From contig NZ_LOBC01000018.1 in the NCBI RefSeq assembly GCF_001583695.1, forward strand, positions 29,854 through 93,853: a DNA stretch of 64,000 bases, written 5' to 3'. A program made the translations under genes and the position numbers. Below, one piece after another: positions 32,581 through 42,134 of this stretch. Under the pieces are notes generated by a model, which searched no databases, was not told the origin of the DNA, and saw nothing but the letters and a program-made list of their open reading frames with translations. Numbering within the stretch: the first letter of the stretch is position 1; every line of letters begins with the position of its first letter. This DNA comes from Bacillus wiedmannii. Its GTDB lineage: Bacteria > Bacillota > Bacilli > Bacillales > Bacillaceae_G.

Positions 32581-33587
32581 GAAGCATTCACCTTCTCTTT
32601 TGATTTTGCTTCGTTATGCTCAAGAACATGCTGCCAGCAATGTGAGCTATGCTCCCCAGAATATGTTGTTCTCTCTGGAAAACGATGAATACATTCTTTG
32701 ATTGCTACCGGGCAACGATTGACAAAAGGACAACCAAAGCTATTTAACGTTTCAATTGATGGTGTTGTTCCCTCAATTGCCCTAAGTACCTTTTCAGAAT
32801 CATCCATATTCGGAATTGCCTGTAATAAGCTTTTTGTGTATGGATGTTTAGGGGAACCTATTACTTCCTCTATCGTTCCTTTTTCAACGACACGTCCACC
32901 GTACATAACTACTACTCGATCAGCTACTTCACGTACAAGTGCCAAATCATGTGTAATTAATAAAATACTCGTATTCTGTTTTTCTTTCCGCTCTTTTAAT
33001 AACCCCATAATTTGTTTCTGAATCGTTACATCTAATGCCGTTGTAGGTTCATCTGCAATAACGAGCTTTGGATGACAAGCAAACGCAATTGCTAAACAAA
33101 TACGCTGCCTCATACCTCCACTTAATTGATGTGGGTACTGTTCAAAGCGTTTCTCTGCTTCATGTATCCCTAAATCATTTAATAAGTTAATCGCAATTTC
33201 TTTTGCTTCTTTTTTCGATTTCTTTTCATGCTGCAAAATTACTTCTGTAATTTGCCTTCCGACCTTCATCGTCGGATTTAAAGATGAAAGCGGGTCTTGA
33301 AAGATAAAAGAAATATCTTTCCCGCGAATTTGATTCCATTCTGATTCTTGTAAATTAGTTAATTCCTTTGATTGGAAAGTTACATTTCCATCATCAATAT
33401 GAATTGACTCTTGATTTAAGCCAATAATGGATTGTGCTGTAACACTTTTTCCTGAACCACTTTCTCCTACAAGTGCAACGATTTCACCTTCGTTAATAGA
33501 AAAGGAAACATGCTTCACAATTGCTTGCTTACTATTCTCTTTTTCAACGGCCAATGTTACGTTTTCTAAAGATAAGAGCTGTCCCAT
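32577..33587 (-). CDS. oppD: Oligopeptide ABC transporter ATPase OppD-like
   Basis: This 336-residue ATPase has Walker A GESGSGKSVT, signature LSGGMRQRICLAIAF and Walker B LVIADEPTTALDV. The C-terminal oligopeptide/dipeptide extension contains the cysteine motif CPFVNRCPVAIKEC. I start at ATG 33587, after AAAGGAG; the longer frame lies wholly in oppC. It overlaps the oppC 3-prime end by 44 bases. Confidence 0.9.
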   Translation of the reverse strand: MGQLLSLENVTLAVEKENSKQAIVKHVSFSINEGEIVALVGESGSGKSVTAQSIIGLNQESIHIDDGNVTFQSKELTNLQESEWNQIRGKDISFIFQDPLSSLNPTMKVGRQITEVILQHEKKSKKEAKEIAINLLNDLGIHEAEKRFEQYPHQLSGGMRQRICLAIAFACHPKLVIADEPTTALDVTIQKQIMGLLKERKEKQNTSILLITHDLALVREVADRVVVMYGGRVVEKGTIEEVIGSPKHPYTKSLLQAIPNMDDSEKVLRAIEGTTPSIETLNSFGCPFVNRCPVAIKECIHRFPERTTYSGEHSSHCWQHVLEHNEAKSKEKVNAS

Positions 33588-34548
33588 GTCTTTTCTCCTT
33601 TCGATTCCGTTTGACGATTTTTGGATCAATTGCATCTTGCAAACCATCACCAATTGCATTAAATGCGAACATAATGAGCGCAATCATCAGCGATGGGAAG
33701 AAAAGTTGCCACCATTCCCCACTTAATAGTGTCCCGAGCGCATCATTCGTCATCGTCCCCCAGCTCGCTGCTGGTGATTGTACCCCGAGTCCGATAAAAC
33801 TTAAAAATGATTCTGAGAAAATAGCTGCGGGAATTGTAAATGATAAATTTACGATAATAATGCCTGTTAAGTTCGGAATGATATGTCCGTATATAATCTT
33901 CATATGCGATGTACCCAATCGCTCTGCTGCAATAACAAATTCTCTTTGCTTTAAAGATAAGACTTGCGCCCTAACGAGACGTGCCATACCAATCCACCCT
34001 GTTAATGCAAGAGCAATAATAATTGTAAAAAGTCCTGGTTTCATAATGATTAGTAGTAAAATAACAATTAATAAATATGGAATACCGTATAATACTTCAA
34101 TCCCTCGTACAATCCACTCATCAATTAACGTTCCAAGGCGATTACGCCCTCTCACATATCCACTAAATCCCCCAATCAGTACACCAAGTCCTATATCAAG
34201 AACAGCCGCTATTAATCCAACTACTAATGAAATTTTCCCACCAGCCCAAGTACGTGCCCAAATATCCCGACCTAAATCATCTGTTCCGAACCAATGCTCA
34301 CTACTAGGAGGTAAATTTGTCGCCTCTTTTACTTGTTCACTCGCGGTAAAAGGGGTTAAACTTTCACCGATAAGAGAGAAAATAATAATGAGTAATAATG
34401 TCAACGCTCCTAGAACTGCGATCGGATTTGATACAAACTTACGAAACACTTCTTTTTTTCGGCTAATCGTTTGCTGCTCTTTATTTATCGTTAATTCTTT
34501 TTTCTCTTCATTCGTTAATAGCTGTTTATTGATTTCATAAGCTCCCAT
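33544..34548 (-). CDS. oppC: Oligopeptide ABC transporter permease OppC-like
   Basis: This 334-residue permease has an N-terminal extension, a first span near residues 45-65 and five more spans, with the EAA loop AAERLGTSHMKIIYGHIIPNL for ATPase contact and the GTDDLGRDIWART motif typical of DppC/OppC. GGAGGGGGG precedes the ATG. It lies 16 bp after oppB. Confidence 0.9.
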   Translation of the reverse strand: MGAYEINKQLLTNEEKKELTINKEQQTISRKKEVFRKFVSNPIAVLGALTLLLIIIFSLIGESLTPFTASEQVKEATNLPPSSEHWFGTDDLGRDIWARTWAGGKISLVVGLIAAVLDIGLGVLIGGFSGYVRGRNRLGTLIDEWIVRGIEVLYGIPYLLIVILLLIIMKPGLFTIIIALALTGWIGMARLVRAQVLSLKQREFVIAAERLGTSHMKIIYGHIIPNLTGIIIVNLSFTIPAAIFSESFLSFIGLGVQSPAASWGTMTNDALGTLLSGEWWQLFFPSLMIALIMFAFNAIGDGLQDAIDPKIVKRNRKEKRHGTALIFRKRNIGR

Positions 34549-34564
34549 TTAAATGCCCCCCTCC

Positions 34565-35482
34565 TTACGTAATAGAACGAATACGCGGATCAACAATACG
34601 GTGAATAATATCTGTAATGAAAATACAAGAAATTAATAATGCACTATAGAAAATTGTTGTTCCCATAATTACTGGATAATCTCGGTTAAAAATACTATCT
34701 ACAAAATATTTTCCGAGACCGGGAATCGCAAAGATCTTTTCAATAATGAAAGTTCCTGTTAAAAGCCCAGCCATTAACGGTCCAACAAACGTTAGTACTG
34801 GAACAATTGCATTTCGAAGAGCATGCCTTATAATAATCTTCTTAATTGGTATACCTTTCGCTCTCGCTAGCTTAATATAATCACTCTGCAAAACTTCAAT
34901 CATATTAGAGCGAACAAATCTTGTAATAACCGCGATTGGCCCTAATGCTAATGCGAATGACGGTAATACCGTGTGTTCAAATGTGCCCCAAGACGCTACT
35001 GGTAAAAGTTCAAATTGTATAGCAAATACTTGTATAAATAATGGTGCTAAAATAAAACTTGGAATAGATATGCCGAGAATCGCAAGTAAACTCACACTAT
35101 AATCAATTACTCTCCCGTGATAGAGAGCAGCAAATGTACCCGCTGTAATTCCGACTAACAATGAAATAACAAGTGCTTGTAAGCCGATGATCGCTGATGG
35201 ACCAAATCCTGTCGTTATAATTTCTGATACACCTTGCCCCGTCGATTGAACAGATTCACCAAAATCAAAATGCACTACGCCGTCTAAATAAGCAACATAT
35301 TGATTCCATAGCGGTTCATCAAGGTGATACTTTGCCCTCATGTTCTGCACAACTTCCGCCGGAAAGATCTTTGCATCCGATGAAAATGGATCCCCCGGAA
35401 TAATGTGCATAATCAAAAATGTTACTGTTGTAATAATCCATAGTGTAAACACCATAACTGATAGTTTTTTAACAACATACAC
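34565..35482 (-). CDS. oppB: Oligopeptide ABC transporter permease OppB-like
   Basis: This 305-residue permease has six membrane spans, the FLIMHIIPGDPF motif near the N-terminus, the LDEPLWNQYVAYL segment typical of DppB/OppB, and the EAA loop LARAKGIPIKKIIIRHALRN. TTGGAGTG precedes the ATG. It is the first gene of the operon, about 85 bases after the riboswitch terminator. Confidence 0.9.
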   Translation of the reverse strand: MYVVKKLSVMVFTLWIITTVTFLIMHIIPGDPFSSDAKIFPAEVVQNMRAKYHLDEPLWNQYVAYLDGVVHFDFGESVQSTGQGVSEIITTGFGPSAIIGLQALVISLLVGITAGTFAALYHGRVIDYSVSLLAILGISIPSFILAPLFIQVFAIQFELLPVASWGTFEHTVLPSFALALGPIAVITRFVRSNMIEVLQSDYIKLARAKGIPIKKIIIRHALRNAIVPVLTFVGPLMAGLLTGTFIIEKIFAIPGLGKYFVDSIFNRDYPVIMGTTIFYSALLISCIFITDIIHRIVDPRIRSIT

Positions 35483-35564
35483 TCCAATAACCCCCTAAAC
35501 ACATAAATTTACTTTGTTTTATTAACGTATCTTTCCCATTACTCCCTTTCCTCTTCTTAAAACA

Positions 35565-35723
35565 CAAAAAGCCTTGATCTTAAAAAATAAGATCAAGGCT
35601 TAATAAACGAAGGCCCATCACTTATCTTTCAAGACTTGCTTGCTGGAATTAGCACGGTGTTCCTGTTACAGAACCCGCTGCTGAGGTGTCATAGGGCCAG
35701 TCCCTCTACCTCTCTGGATAAGT
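35565..35723 (-). ncRNA. SAM-I riboswitch (S-box) before oppBCDFA
   Basis: On the minus strand: TATCCAGAGAGGTAGAGGGA, CTGGCCC, TATGACACCTCAGCAGC, ACCGTGCTAATTCCAGC and GAAAGATAAGTGATGGGCC, the S-box core. The terminator AAGCCTTGATCTT with AAGATCAAGGCTTTTT (35602-35565) follows, and the strand TAAGTGATGGGCC lies just before it. Expression of the whole Opp operon should rise when SAM falls. Confidence 0.93.
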
Positions 35724-35764
35724 AAATTGCTATATTATTATTTGGTTCAAATTATATATTTTGA

Positions 35765-35793
35765 ATTATAATTCTGAAAAAATGAAAAGTCAA
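35765..35793 (-). promoter_or_regulatory. Sigma-A promoter of the Opp operon
   Basis: On the minus strand TTGACT, 17 bp, TATAAT, about 40 bases before the riboswitch core. Confidence 0.7.
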
Positions 35794-35892
35794 TCAAATT
35801 GGATATATTTAGAAAAATCAGTTTTTACTTCTTTTATCGAAATTACAGTTTTCTCTTATAATAAAAAGGAATAATATTAAAGAAGTTATAAG

Positions 35893-36081
35893 GTGGATCC
35901 CTTACTTCTTGCTACTATAGAGTTACCATTAACAATCGTTATACTTGTCATCATCAGCTTCTATAAACTCTTTATTAAAAAGAAACGTATCACTTCTTTT
36001 TATACTCCATTCGATAATATTACCGGACAAACAATCTCTGAATTTCACGAAGAACAGAAGGTATTAGTATCCGATGGTTAA
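35893..36081 (+). CDS. DUF3951-like small membrane protein, possibly shortened by a stop codon
   Basis: The protein (62 residues, GTG start) begins MDPLLLATIELPLTIV, has one membrane span and the soluble motif KRITSFYTPFDNITGQT, which I associate with the B. cereus group family DUF3951. Its end is odd: after VLVSDG comes TAA, then eight more sense codons in frame (DGDGKKKK) and a second TAA at 36106-36108. The tail composition looks like the normal acidic-basic end of the family, so a point mutation may have truncated it. The ribosome site is weak. Confidence 0.55.
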   Translation: MDPLLLATIELPLTIVILVIISFYKLFIKKKRITSFYTPFDNITGQTISEFHEEQKVLVSDG

Positions 36082-36102
36082 GACGGAGATGGTAAGAAGA
36101 AA

Positions 36103-36136
36103 AAATAACCTTGCGCGTGCGCAAGGTTATTTTTTC
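36103..36136. terminator. Bidirectional terminator
   Basis: AATAACCTTGCGC pairs with GCGCAAGGTTATT across a two-base loop, with T-run on the plus strand. Confidence 0.8.
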
Positions 36137-36630
36137 GTTTCTGCTTGAAAACGTTTATAGTATGTTGATGCTGTTGCAAAGTTAATTTCTATATCACGAA
36201 TCAATGATGAGTCTTCTTCTTTAGCTAACTTCTGTAATTTTTTCATTGCTTGTTCCGATTCATTCAAGAAACCAGCGTATACCTCATGTTCTTGCTCTTT
36301 CGACTTTGGAACACGAATTTCTTTACGTATATGATCAATATCTTCTAACATGCTAGTCGTTACCTTTTGCACATCTTCTTTATATGTAGCATTCGTTATT
36401 TCCTTACCGCCCTTTTCTTTTGCCACTTCAAATAACTGTAGTGCTTTATTAATTTCTTTATTCATTTTCATATCGTATTTTTCATGTACTGCACGGTATT
36501 CTTTCATCTCTTCTGTTTGCTCAGTAGATTGCTCTACCTTTTCTTTCGGTTCTTTCGTATCTTTATTTCCATTACATCCTGCTAGAAGGATCATACTTCC
36601 CATTACAGCAATACCCAAAACCTTCTTCAT
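36127..36630 (-). CDS. Small helical lipoprotein, unknown function
   Basis: This 167-residue protein has a signal peptide ending LLAGC (Cys19), an acidic-basic linker and then almost wholly helical sequence (KEINKALQLFEVAKE, then YKEDVQKVTTSML), probably a coiled helical bundle. AAGGAGAAGAAGAG precedes the ATG. It should be anchored to the outer membrane face. It is monocistronic. I recognise no family. Confidence 0.65.
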   Translation of the reverse strand: MKKVLGIAVMGSMILLAGCNGNKDTKEPKEKVEQSTEQTEEMKEYRAVHEKYDMKMNKEINKALQLFEVAKEKGGKEITNATYKEDVQKVTTSMLEDIDHIRKEIRVPKSKEQEHEVYAGFLNESEQAMKKLQKLAKEEDSSLIRDIEINFATASTYYKRFQAETKK

Positions 36631-36833
36631 CTCTTCTTCTCCTTTTATCTACAGCTACTACTCATTATAGTTTCTTTTATCTCCACTTGTTATTATACCG
36701 AGAACATCCTACTTTTTACACTTAAGACGCTACCTTAATATACATCCCCACATTTTTGTCACAGTATCGTCACTTTATGCAAATAACTTTTGCATCACCT
36801 TACAAAGCTATATGAGTTATTTCAAAGAAATGA

Positions 36834-36875
36834 AAAAAAGAGCTGATTCCAAAATATTTGAATCAGCTCTTTTTT
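36834..36875 (-). terminator. Terminator of the Bcr/CflA gene
   Basis: AAAGAGCTGATTC pairs with GAATCAGCTCTTT around a long loop; T-run on the minus strand. Confidence 0.8.
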
Positions 36876-36880
36876 ATAAT

Positions 36881-38131
36881 TTAAGCTTCTAAATTTTGTC
36901 TTTGTTGCAGTTCAAACTGCTTTTCACTTCTTCTGGCCATAAATAGATAACATAATACAGCACCAATTTCACAAAGAGCTATCACAACCCCCATCGGTAA
37001 TGCGGTATTGCTTCCGCCAATACCTACTAATGGTGCAACAAGTGCTCCTGAAATGAACTGTAATAAACCTAATAAAGCCGATGCCGTTCCTGCAGCTTGT
37101 TTCTGGTTTCTCATCGCTAATGAGAAACCAGTTGTTGATACAACCCCGACACTTGATACAACAAGGAATAACGAACATAAAACACCAATTAAACCTATTC
37201 CTAGTACAATTGTCAGTAGTAAAGATAAACCACCAACAGCTGCAATAATAATACCGGAAACGAATAACGTTTTCTCATTCACTTTCCCTGCTAAACGGCC
37301 TGTAACCTGACTAGCAATAATAATACCGATACCGTTAATCGCAAAGAATAAGCTAAATTGCTGTGGTGATGCTCCGTATATGTTCTGCAACACAAATGGT
37401 GAGCCCGAAATGTAAGCAAACATCGCCGCCGTTACTAGCCCTTGTGATAATGCATATCCCATAAACAAACGATCTTTTAACAGTTTTCCATACGTCGCCA
37501 ATGTCCCTGACAAACCACCTGTTTCTCTTTCTTCAGGAGGTAATGTTTCACGTAATACGAAAGTAGCTGATATTAACATGAATACACTAATTGCTCCGAG
37601 AACGATGAAGACACCGCGCCATGTTGTGAACTGTAGTAATTGTCCCCCAATAATCGGTGCCAAAATAGGTGCTGCTCCGTTTACTAACATGAGCAGTGAG
37701 AAAAACTTCGTCATTTCAGAACCTGAATACATGTCACGTACCATTGCACGTGATATAACAATCCCGGCCGATCCTGAAGCACCTTGTAAGAAGCGCAATA
37801 ACACTAAACTCCAAATAGATGGTGCAATAGCACAAAGTAAAGAAGAAGCAACATAAATAATAAGAGCGATAATAAGAGGTTTGCGCCTTCCGTAAATGTC
37901 ACTAATTGAACCAACAAATAATTGTCCTACTGAAAGCCCAAGCAAACAAGCTGTCAATGTAAGCTGTGCAAGAGATGCGCCTGTTTGTAAATCATCTGTT
38001 AATTTTGGTAAAGAAGGCAAATACATATCAATAGATAATGGCCCAATCGCCGTAAGTGTCCCTAATACAAGAATCATCCATAACCTATTTGTCTTTACAG
38101 GTTTATATATTTCGTGATTAACTCCATTCAC
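36881..38131 (-). CDS. Bcr/CflA-type multidrug efflux MFS transporter
   Basis: This 416-residue protein has twelve membrane spans. The family motif GPLSIDMYLPSLPKL lies in span 1, motif A GSISDIYGRRKPL after span 2, and FLQGASGSAGIVISRAMVRDMY in the span 4-5 region. It uses a GTG start at 38131, preceded by AAAGGGTG. Proton-driven drug or cysteine export is usual for the family. It is a single gene with its own terminator and no adjoining regulator. Confidence 0.87.
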   Translation of the reverse strand: MNGVNHEIYKPVKTNRLWMILVLGTLTAIGPLSIDMYLPSLPKLTDDLQTGASLAQLTLTACLLGLSVGQLFVGSISDIYGRRKPLIIALIIYVASSLLCAIAPSIWSLVLLRFLQGASGSAGIVISRAMVRDMYSGSEMTKFFSLLMLVNGAAPILAPIIGGQLLQFTTWRGVFIVLGAISVFMLISATFVLRETLPPEERETGGLSGTLATYGKLLKDRLFMGYALSQGLVTAAMFAYISGSPFVLQNIYGASPQQFSLFFAINGIGIIIASQVTGRLAGKVNEKTLFVSGIIIAAVGGLSLLLTIVLGIGLIGVLCSLFLVVSSVGVVSTTGFSLAMRNQKQAAGTASALLGLLQFISGALVAPLVGIGGSNTALPMGVVIALCEIGAVLCYLFMARRSEKQFELQQRQNLEA

Positions 38132-38230
38132 TTTTTCCGTTCACCCTTTCCGATAAATACTAAATCGTAACAATTATAGTTACAACATAAACATACGTCA
38201 AGTATAGTGCATTTTCCTGTTTCATACCGT

Positions 38231-38259
38231 AAAAAAAGCGATAGAATTTCTATCGCTTT
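38231..38259 (-). terminator. Terminator of the 572-residue membrane protein gene
   Basis: AAAGCGATAGA pairs with TCTATCGCTTT; T-run on the minus strand. Confidence 0.8.
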
Positions 38260-39976
38260 ACTTTTTCAAATTGCTATTTGTAAATTTAGATACGGAAGAC
38301 ATCGCCTCTCCTGTATCTAAATATGTTATTTGAATTGGATCTCCCACTTCTGTAAACATAGCATATGGGAATTTCTTCACCGGTATCATAAATACTTTTT
38401 GTTCATTCTCTAACAGTACATACACAATTGTATTTTCACCTGATTTTTCTTTATATACACGTTGTACAACGCCTTCTTTTTGTGCTTCTTTACCATTTGA
38501 AGTCGGTCTAAATGAATCTCCACTTCCACTCAGCGCATTTTTATAATTCTCAAGCGCTTCTTTTTGCGTCGAACCTGTTGCAAATATTTTCGCATTAGAA
38601 GCATAGATAACTGTATGAGCACGTACTAATCCCCCGTCATCAATAACAGGTACAATCCAAGAAGGTTTACCATACACATTATAAATAACCGGCATCGTTC
38701 CATGCCATTTCTCTCTCTTAAAGGAATTATCCACTACTTCCGAAGCAGCTGAACCATCCATAATCCCCTTCACTTCTTTTCCGTTATAGTAATACAACTT
38801 ACCTGTACGCGCATCGATAAGCGAGTAACCTAACGCAGAATCTACTCCCTCTTTCGGAGAGGTGAAATCAGTAAAGTAATATAACGTTCCATCCTTACCG
38901 AAAATTGGTGTGACTCCTTCTTTCGTTCCCCACTCAGTCGGAATCTTCATATCCGTTTGCGAGAATTTCGTATTCCAAAATCCGTGAATATATTTACCGA
39001 AATACGTATTTAATGTAGATGCGGTCTCGTGATTTAATACGCCATCAACGAATTTAGGTGCCTTTCCTTTGTCGTATCTTTTCACTTCACCTGTTTGCGC
39101 GTCTACTACTACAACGCCCTCTACTTCAAATCCAGATCTTCCTGAAATAAATTCACCGTACGTCATTGTATAATACGGTTTCCCTTGATCATCCACTTCG
39201 AATTTAGGTTTCCCTTTAAAGATTAGATTTGGTTCTGCTTGCCTTACAACACGCTCTAAATTATTCCCGAAGAACATGCTTGGCACATATTTCATTTTAT
39301 AACCAAGATGCAGTTTCGCTTCCGCATCAGGATTCGTACCTGACATCGTTACGTACCCTGGAATTGTCTCAGCTTTACGTGCTTTAAAAAAGCCTGAAAC
39401 TTCAATCGGTGCTACATATAAAGCCTCACCATTTACCATTTGTGGCGTTAATTCCCCTAGCTCAAAATAAGCTACTTTCGGAATATCCCCAAATACTTTT
39501 TTCATTTTATTCTCCGCTGTCTTTGGCGGCACTGTAAACGGTTGATCATTTTCAGTAAACGGCTCTGAAATATCTTTCTCGATCTTCACAACAGAATCAT
39601 ATTTTTTTTGCGTGATTACTATATCGTGTAAATAACCAAAATAGCCGTAACTTGCGAGTAAAATAAACATTAGAAGTCCCTTTAACGTACCTTCTAATTT
39701 CCCTATTTGATTTTGTGAAAATAAAACAAGCCCAATTAAAACTGCTACTGCAACGGCATAATGGGTAAGAATCGAATCTGCTCGATCATCGATTAGCCAA
39801 AGATATTCGTAGATTGCAATACCTATCCAAAATAATACAGGAATAACTAAAATGGATGATTTCTTACCCTTTACAACCTTCTCATCCCCTTTCTTATCCA
39901 CTGCTCGAAGTTTACTACCGCTTCTTGTCCATGGAATCAAAAACAAAGTGAGAATAGCTAAAATTAAAAATTTCAT
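38258..39976 (-). CDS. Large membrane-anchored protein, unknown function
   Basis: This 572-residue protein has four hydrophobic segments in the first 125 residues and a long soluble remainder probably outside the membrane. The soluble part has repeats in which a value is restated, such as EGVVVVDAQTGEVKRYDKG and YSLIDARTGKLYYYNGKE, which recall PepSY/YpeB-like modules. ATG 39976 follows AGGGG; a TTG nine bases earlier is too close. It lies upstream of no partner. Function unknown. Confidence 0.6.
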   Translation of the reverse strand: MKFLILAILTLFLIPWTRSGSKLRAVDKKGDEKVVKGKKSSILVIPVLFWIGIAIYEYLWLIDDRADSILTHYAVAVAVLIGLVLFSQNQIGKLEGTLKGLLMFILLASYGYFGYLHDIVITQKKYDSVVKIEKDISEPFTENDQPFTVPPKTAENKMKKVFGDIPKVAYFELGELTPQMVNGEALYVAPIEVSGFFKARKAETIPGYVTMSGTNPDAEAKLHLGYKMKYVPSMFFGNNLERVVRQAEPNLIFKGKPKFEVDDQGKPYYTMTYGEFISGRSGFEVEGVVVVDAQTGEVKRYDKGKAPKFVDGVLNHETASTLNTYFGKYIHGFWNTKFSQTDMKIPTEWGTKEGVTPIFGKDGTLYYFTDFTSPKEGVDSALGYSLIDARTGKLYYYNGKEVKGIMDGSAASEVVDNSFKREKWHGTMPVIYNVYGKPSWIVPVIDDGGLVRAHTVIYASNAKIFATGSTQKEALENYKNALSGSGDSFRPTSNGKEAQKEGVVQRVYKEKSGENTIVYVLLENEQKVFMIPVKKFPYAMFTEVGDPIQITYLDTGEAMSSVSKFTNSNLKK

Positions 39977-40054
39977 CAAAGGCAATGTCCCCTTTTCTTT
40001 TATTTTCCCTTTTAGTATAACAAATAAAGGGTATTCAGGTAAAAATGGGGATGA

Positions 40055-40588
40055 TTATATTTTTTTACTACTTAATACAATCCCACTCACTACATATAAG
40101 ATGGATGCAATATAAAAAATGGTGCCAATCGTAAAGAAATCTACTAAATATCCCGTTGCAATAATTGCTATTGCTCCTCCAATTGATGTCCACACATGAT
40201 ATTTTCCAATCTCATAACCAGCATTTTCTTGCACAACCTTTCGTGCTAACGACGTCTTCTCGGTATTACGCTGCACAGCACCTAAAACTCCCATTACAAT
40301 TTGAAGAATATACACATGCCAGACTTCCGTGGCAATCGGGAAACAAAGCATTAATATCGCCATGGACCAAGCATATATAATTAATAATTTTTGATCACCT
40401 ACTCGATCAGACATCTTTCCTACTAATGGATATACAAGTGCTGAAGTTAAAGCAAATAAGCCATACGCCCAGCCAAACTGCGAGAAGCTATTCCCAACAT
40501 TCCGAAGCAATAGAATGTAAAAAGGAAATACCATACTTCCCGCCATCATAATTATGCTTTGTGACGCTACAAATCTTCTATATGTCAT
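40055..40588 (-). CDS. Half-size MFS-like membrane protein (177 aa)
   Basis: The protein has about six membrane spans and one MFS motif A (GKMSDRVGDQKLL) between spans 2 and 3. It is half the usual length of an MFS transporter (about 400 residues). Both ends look natural: an ATGA overlap with the upstream oxidase gene and a stop after SSKKI. AGGGAGTATACG precedes the ATG. It could work as a homodimer or be a stable remnant of a larger transporter. It is coupled to the FAD oxidase gene. Confidence 0.65.
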   Translation of the reverse strand: MTYRRFVASQSIIMMAGSMVFPFYILLLRNVGNSFSQFGWAYGLFALTSALVYPLVGKMSDRVGDQKLLIIYAWSMAILMLCFPIATEVWHVYILQIVMGVLGAVQRNTEKTSLARKVVQENAGYEIGKYHVWTSIGGAIAIIATGYLVDFFTIGTIFYIASILYVVSGIVLSSKKI

Positions 40589-42021
40589 TTCGTATACTCC
40601 CTATAAAATAAATTCACAAATCTCTCTTTTGGATCCGCTTCTTTTTTCTTCTGAAGAAATTCTTCTATACGAGGATATGCCCTCTTTAACTGCTCCTTCG
40701 TTGGATACGAATAGTACGGTAAATAATAACTACCATTATGTTTTAAAGTAACATCAATCATTTTCTGAATGATATCTTCTGTTTTCTTTATTTCATCCTC
40801 TGAGCGTCCTTGGTTAATTAAAAGAACTAGCGCAAACATATCATCTTTCGCATAGGATAAAACTGCATTTTCATTCTTTTCCACATAACGAATCGTAATA
40901 TTGAGCAAATTAAACTCTTCTTCATTTAATACGTTACGTAGATCATCTATGTATTCCGTGAAGAAATCTATAGGCACAAAGTATTCTTGTAACACTTCTG
41001 TTCTATTCGAATTTTCATATTCCATAAAGGCACTATCTGACCTCATAACATTATTTCGCGTCTCATACGATCCATCTGTACGCTCAAAATAACTTCTTTG
41101 TATATCCCAAAATGTATTCTTTCCCCAATCGCTATAACGGGATAATCCGAGTAAAAATTTCGGTGCAGCTATAATAGTTTCCTCTTTTAATTCACTGTGC
41201 TCTTCCCTCATATTTTGATTTTTCGCCAATGTATAATCTGTCACATACATCTCTTTTAAAAATGAATTGGGGGCAACAGAAATACGGGCTAAGTGCATAC
41301 GAACATTTTCATCTCTTTTCACTTTATCTTTGAAATAAGATGTGTATTCTTTATAATCTATCATTCTCGTATGCATTTCATATAATTCATCATCAGTTAA
41401 CTTTAATGTCACATCTAAAATGACACCAAATAACCCGTAACCACCTATGACATATGGGAATAGCTCTGCATTTTCTTCTCTACTTACATTACGTACCGTA
41501 CCATCTGCCATTAACAATCTGAATGACTCTACTGTATCGATCAATGCTTCATGACGAATATCACGCCCATGTACATTCACACTTAATGAACCACCAACAG
41601 TAAAAATGTTTTGAGATTGCATTACTTGAACCGCAAGACCATATGGATTGATTTTCTTTTGAATGTCATTCCATGTGACACCGCTTTGCACCCTAATCCT
41701 CTTCTCCTCCGGATCAAATTCTAATATTTTATTATACCCCTTCATATCAAGCATCGTGCCGTTCGGATAATACGTCTGTCCTCCTTGACTATGTTGCATA
41801 CCTGCAATGGAAATTTTCTCTCCGGAAGTATTTGCATCTTTCACTACCTGTTTTAATGAACGTTCATCCTCAGCATTTTCAACACGTTTAATTTTCGTTG
41901 GAAGCAACTTTCCTACATCGCTCATAATAGGGTGCTTTAGTTGCTCTTTATATGTATTTACAGATGTTGCAAGCAACACTGTATAAGCCACAATGACCAC
42001 CGCTATCTTTCTTTTTTTCAA
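40585..42021 (-). CDS. Membrane-anchored FAD-binding (PCMH-type) oxidoreductase
   Basis: The 478-residue protein begins with one hydrophobic segment (KKRKIAVVIVAYTVLLATS) and a PCMH-type FAD domain (about residues 40-220): KISIAGMQHSQGG and GGSLSVNVHGRD are FAD-contact motifs. The C-terminal half resembles the D-arabinono-lactone/gulonolactone oxidase class. I start at a TTG (42021), eight bases after GAGGAG, since no ATG is well placed. The stop overlaps the next gene. Substrate unknown. Confidence 0.72.
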   Translation of the reverse strand: MKKRKIAVVIVAYTVLLATSVNTYKEQLKHPIMSDVGKLLPTKIKRVENAEDERSLKQVVKDANTSGEKISIAGMQHSQGGQTYYPNGTMLDMKGYNKILEFDPEEKRIRVQSGVTWNDIQKKINPYGLAVQVMQSQNIFTVGGSLSVNVHGRDIRHEALIDTVESFRLLMADGTVRNVSREENAELFPYVIGGYGLFGVILDVTLKLTDDELYEMHTRMIDYKEYTSYFKDKVKRDENVRMHLARISVAPNSFLKEMYVTDYTLAKNQNMREEHSELKEETIIAAPKFLLGLSRYSDWGKNTFWDIQRSYFERTDGSYETRNNVMRSDSAFMEYENSNRTEVLQEYFVPIDFFTEYIDDLRNVLNEEEFNLLNITIRYVEKNENAVLSYAKDDMFALVLLINQGRSEDEIKKTEDIIQKMIDVTLKHNGSYYLPYYSYPTKEQLKRAYPRIEEFLQKKKEADPKERFVNLFYREYTK

Positions 42022-42090
42022 ATGACACTCTCCTCTTCTACAGTTTTCCCTCTTCATATTGTACCTATTTTCCTATGAAGAAAGTATACA

Positions 42091-42124
42091 AAAAAGAGGG
42101 CACCTTATTTTAGGTCCCCCCCTC
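42091..42124 (-). terminator. Terminator of the DUF6612 lipoprotein gene
   Basis: GAGGGGGGGACCT pairs imperfectly with AGGTGCCCTC around AAAATA; T-run on the minus strand. Confidence 0.6.
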
Positions 42125-42134
42125 ATCAAAACTG

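Noticed and set aside
33521-34540. A 339-codon plus-strand frame opposite oppC
   Set aside because: The minus-strand frame is an unmistakable permease with a ribosome site and operon context; the plus frame has no family features.
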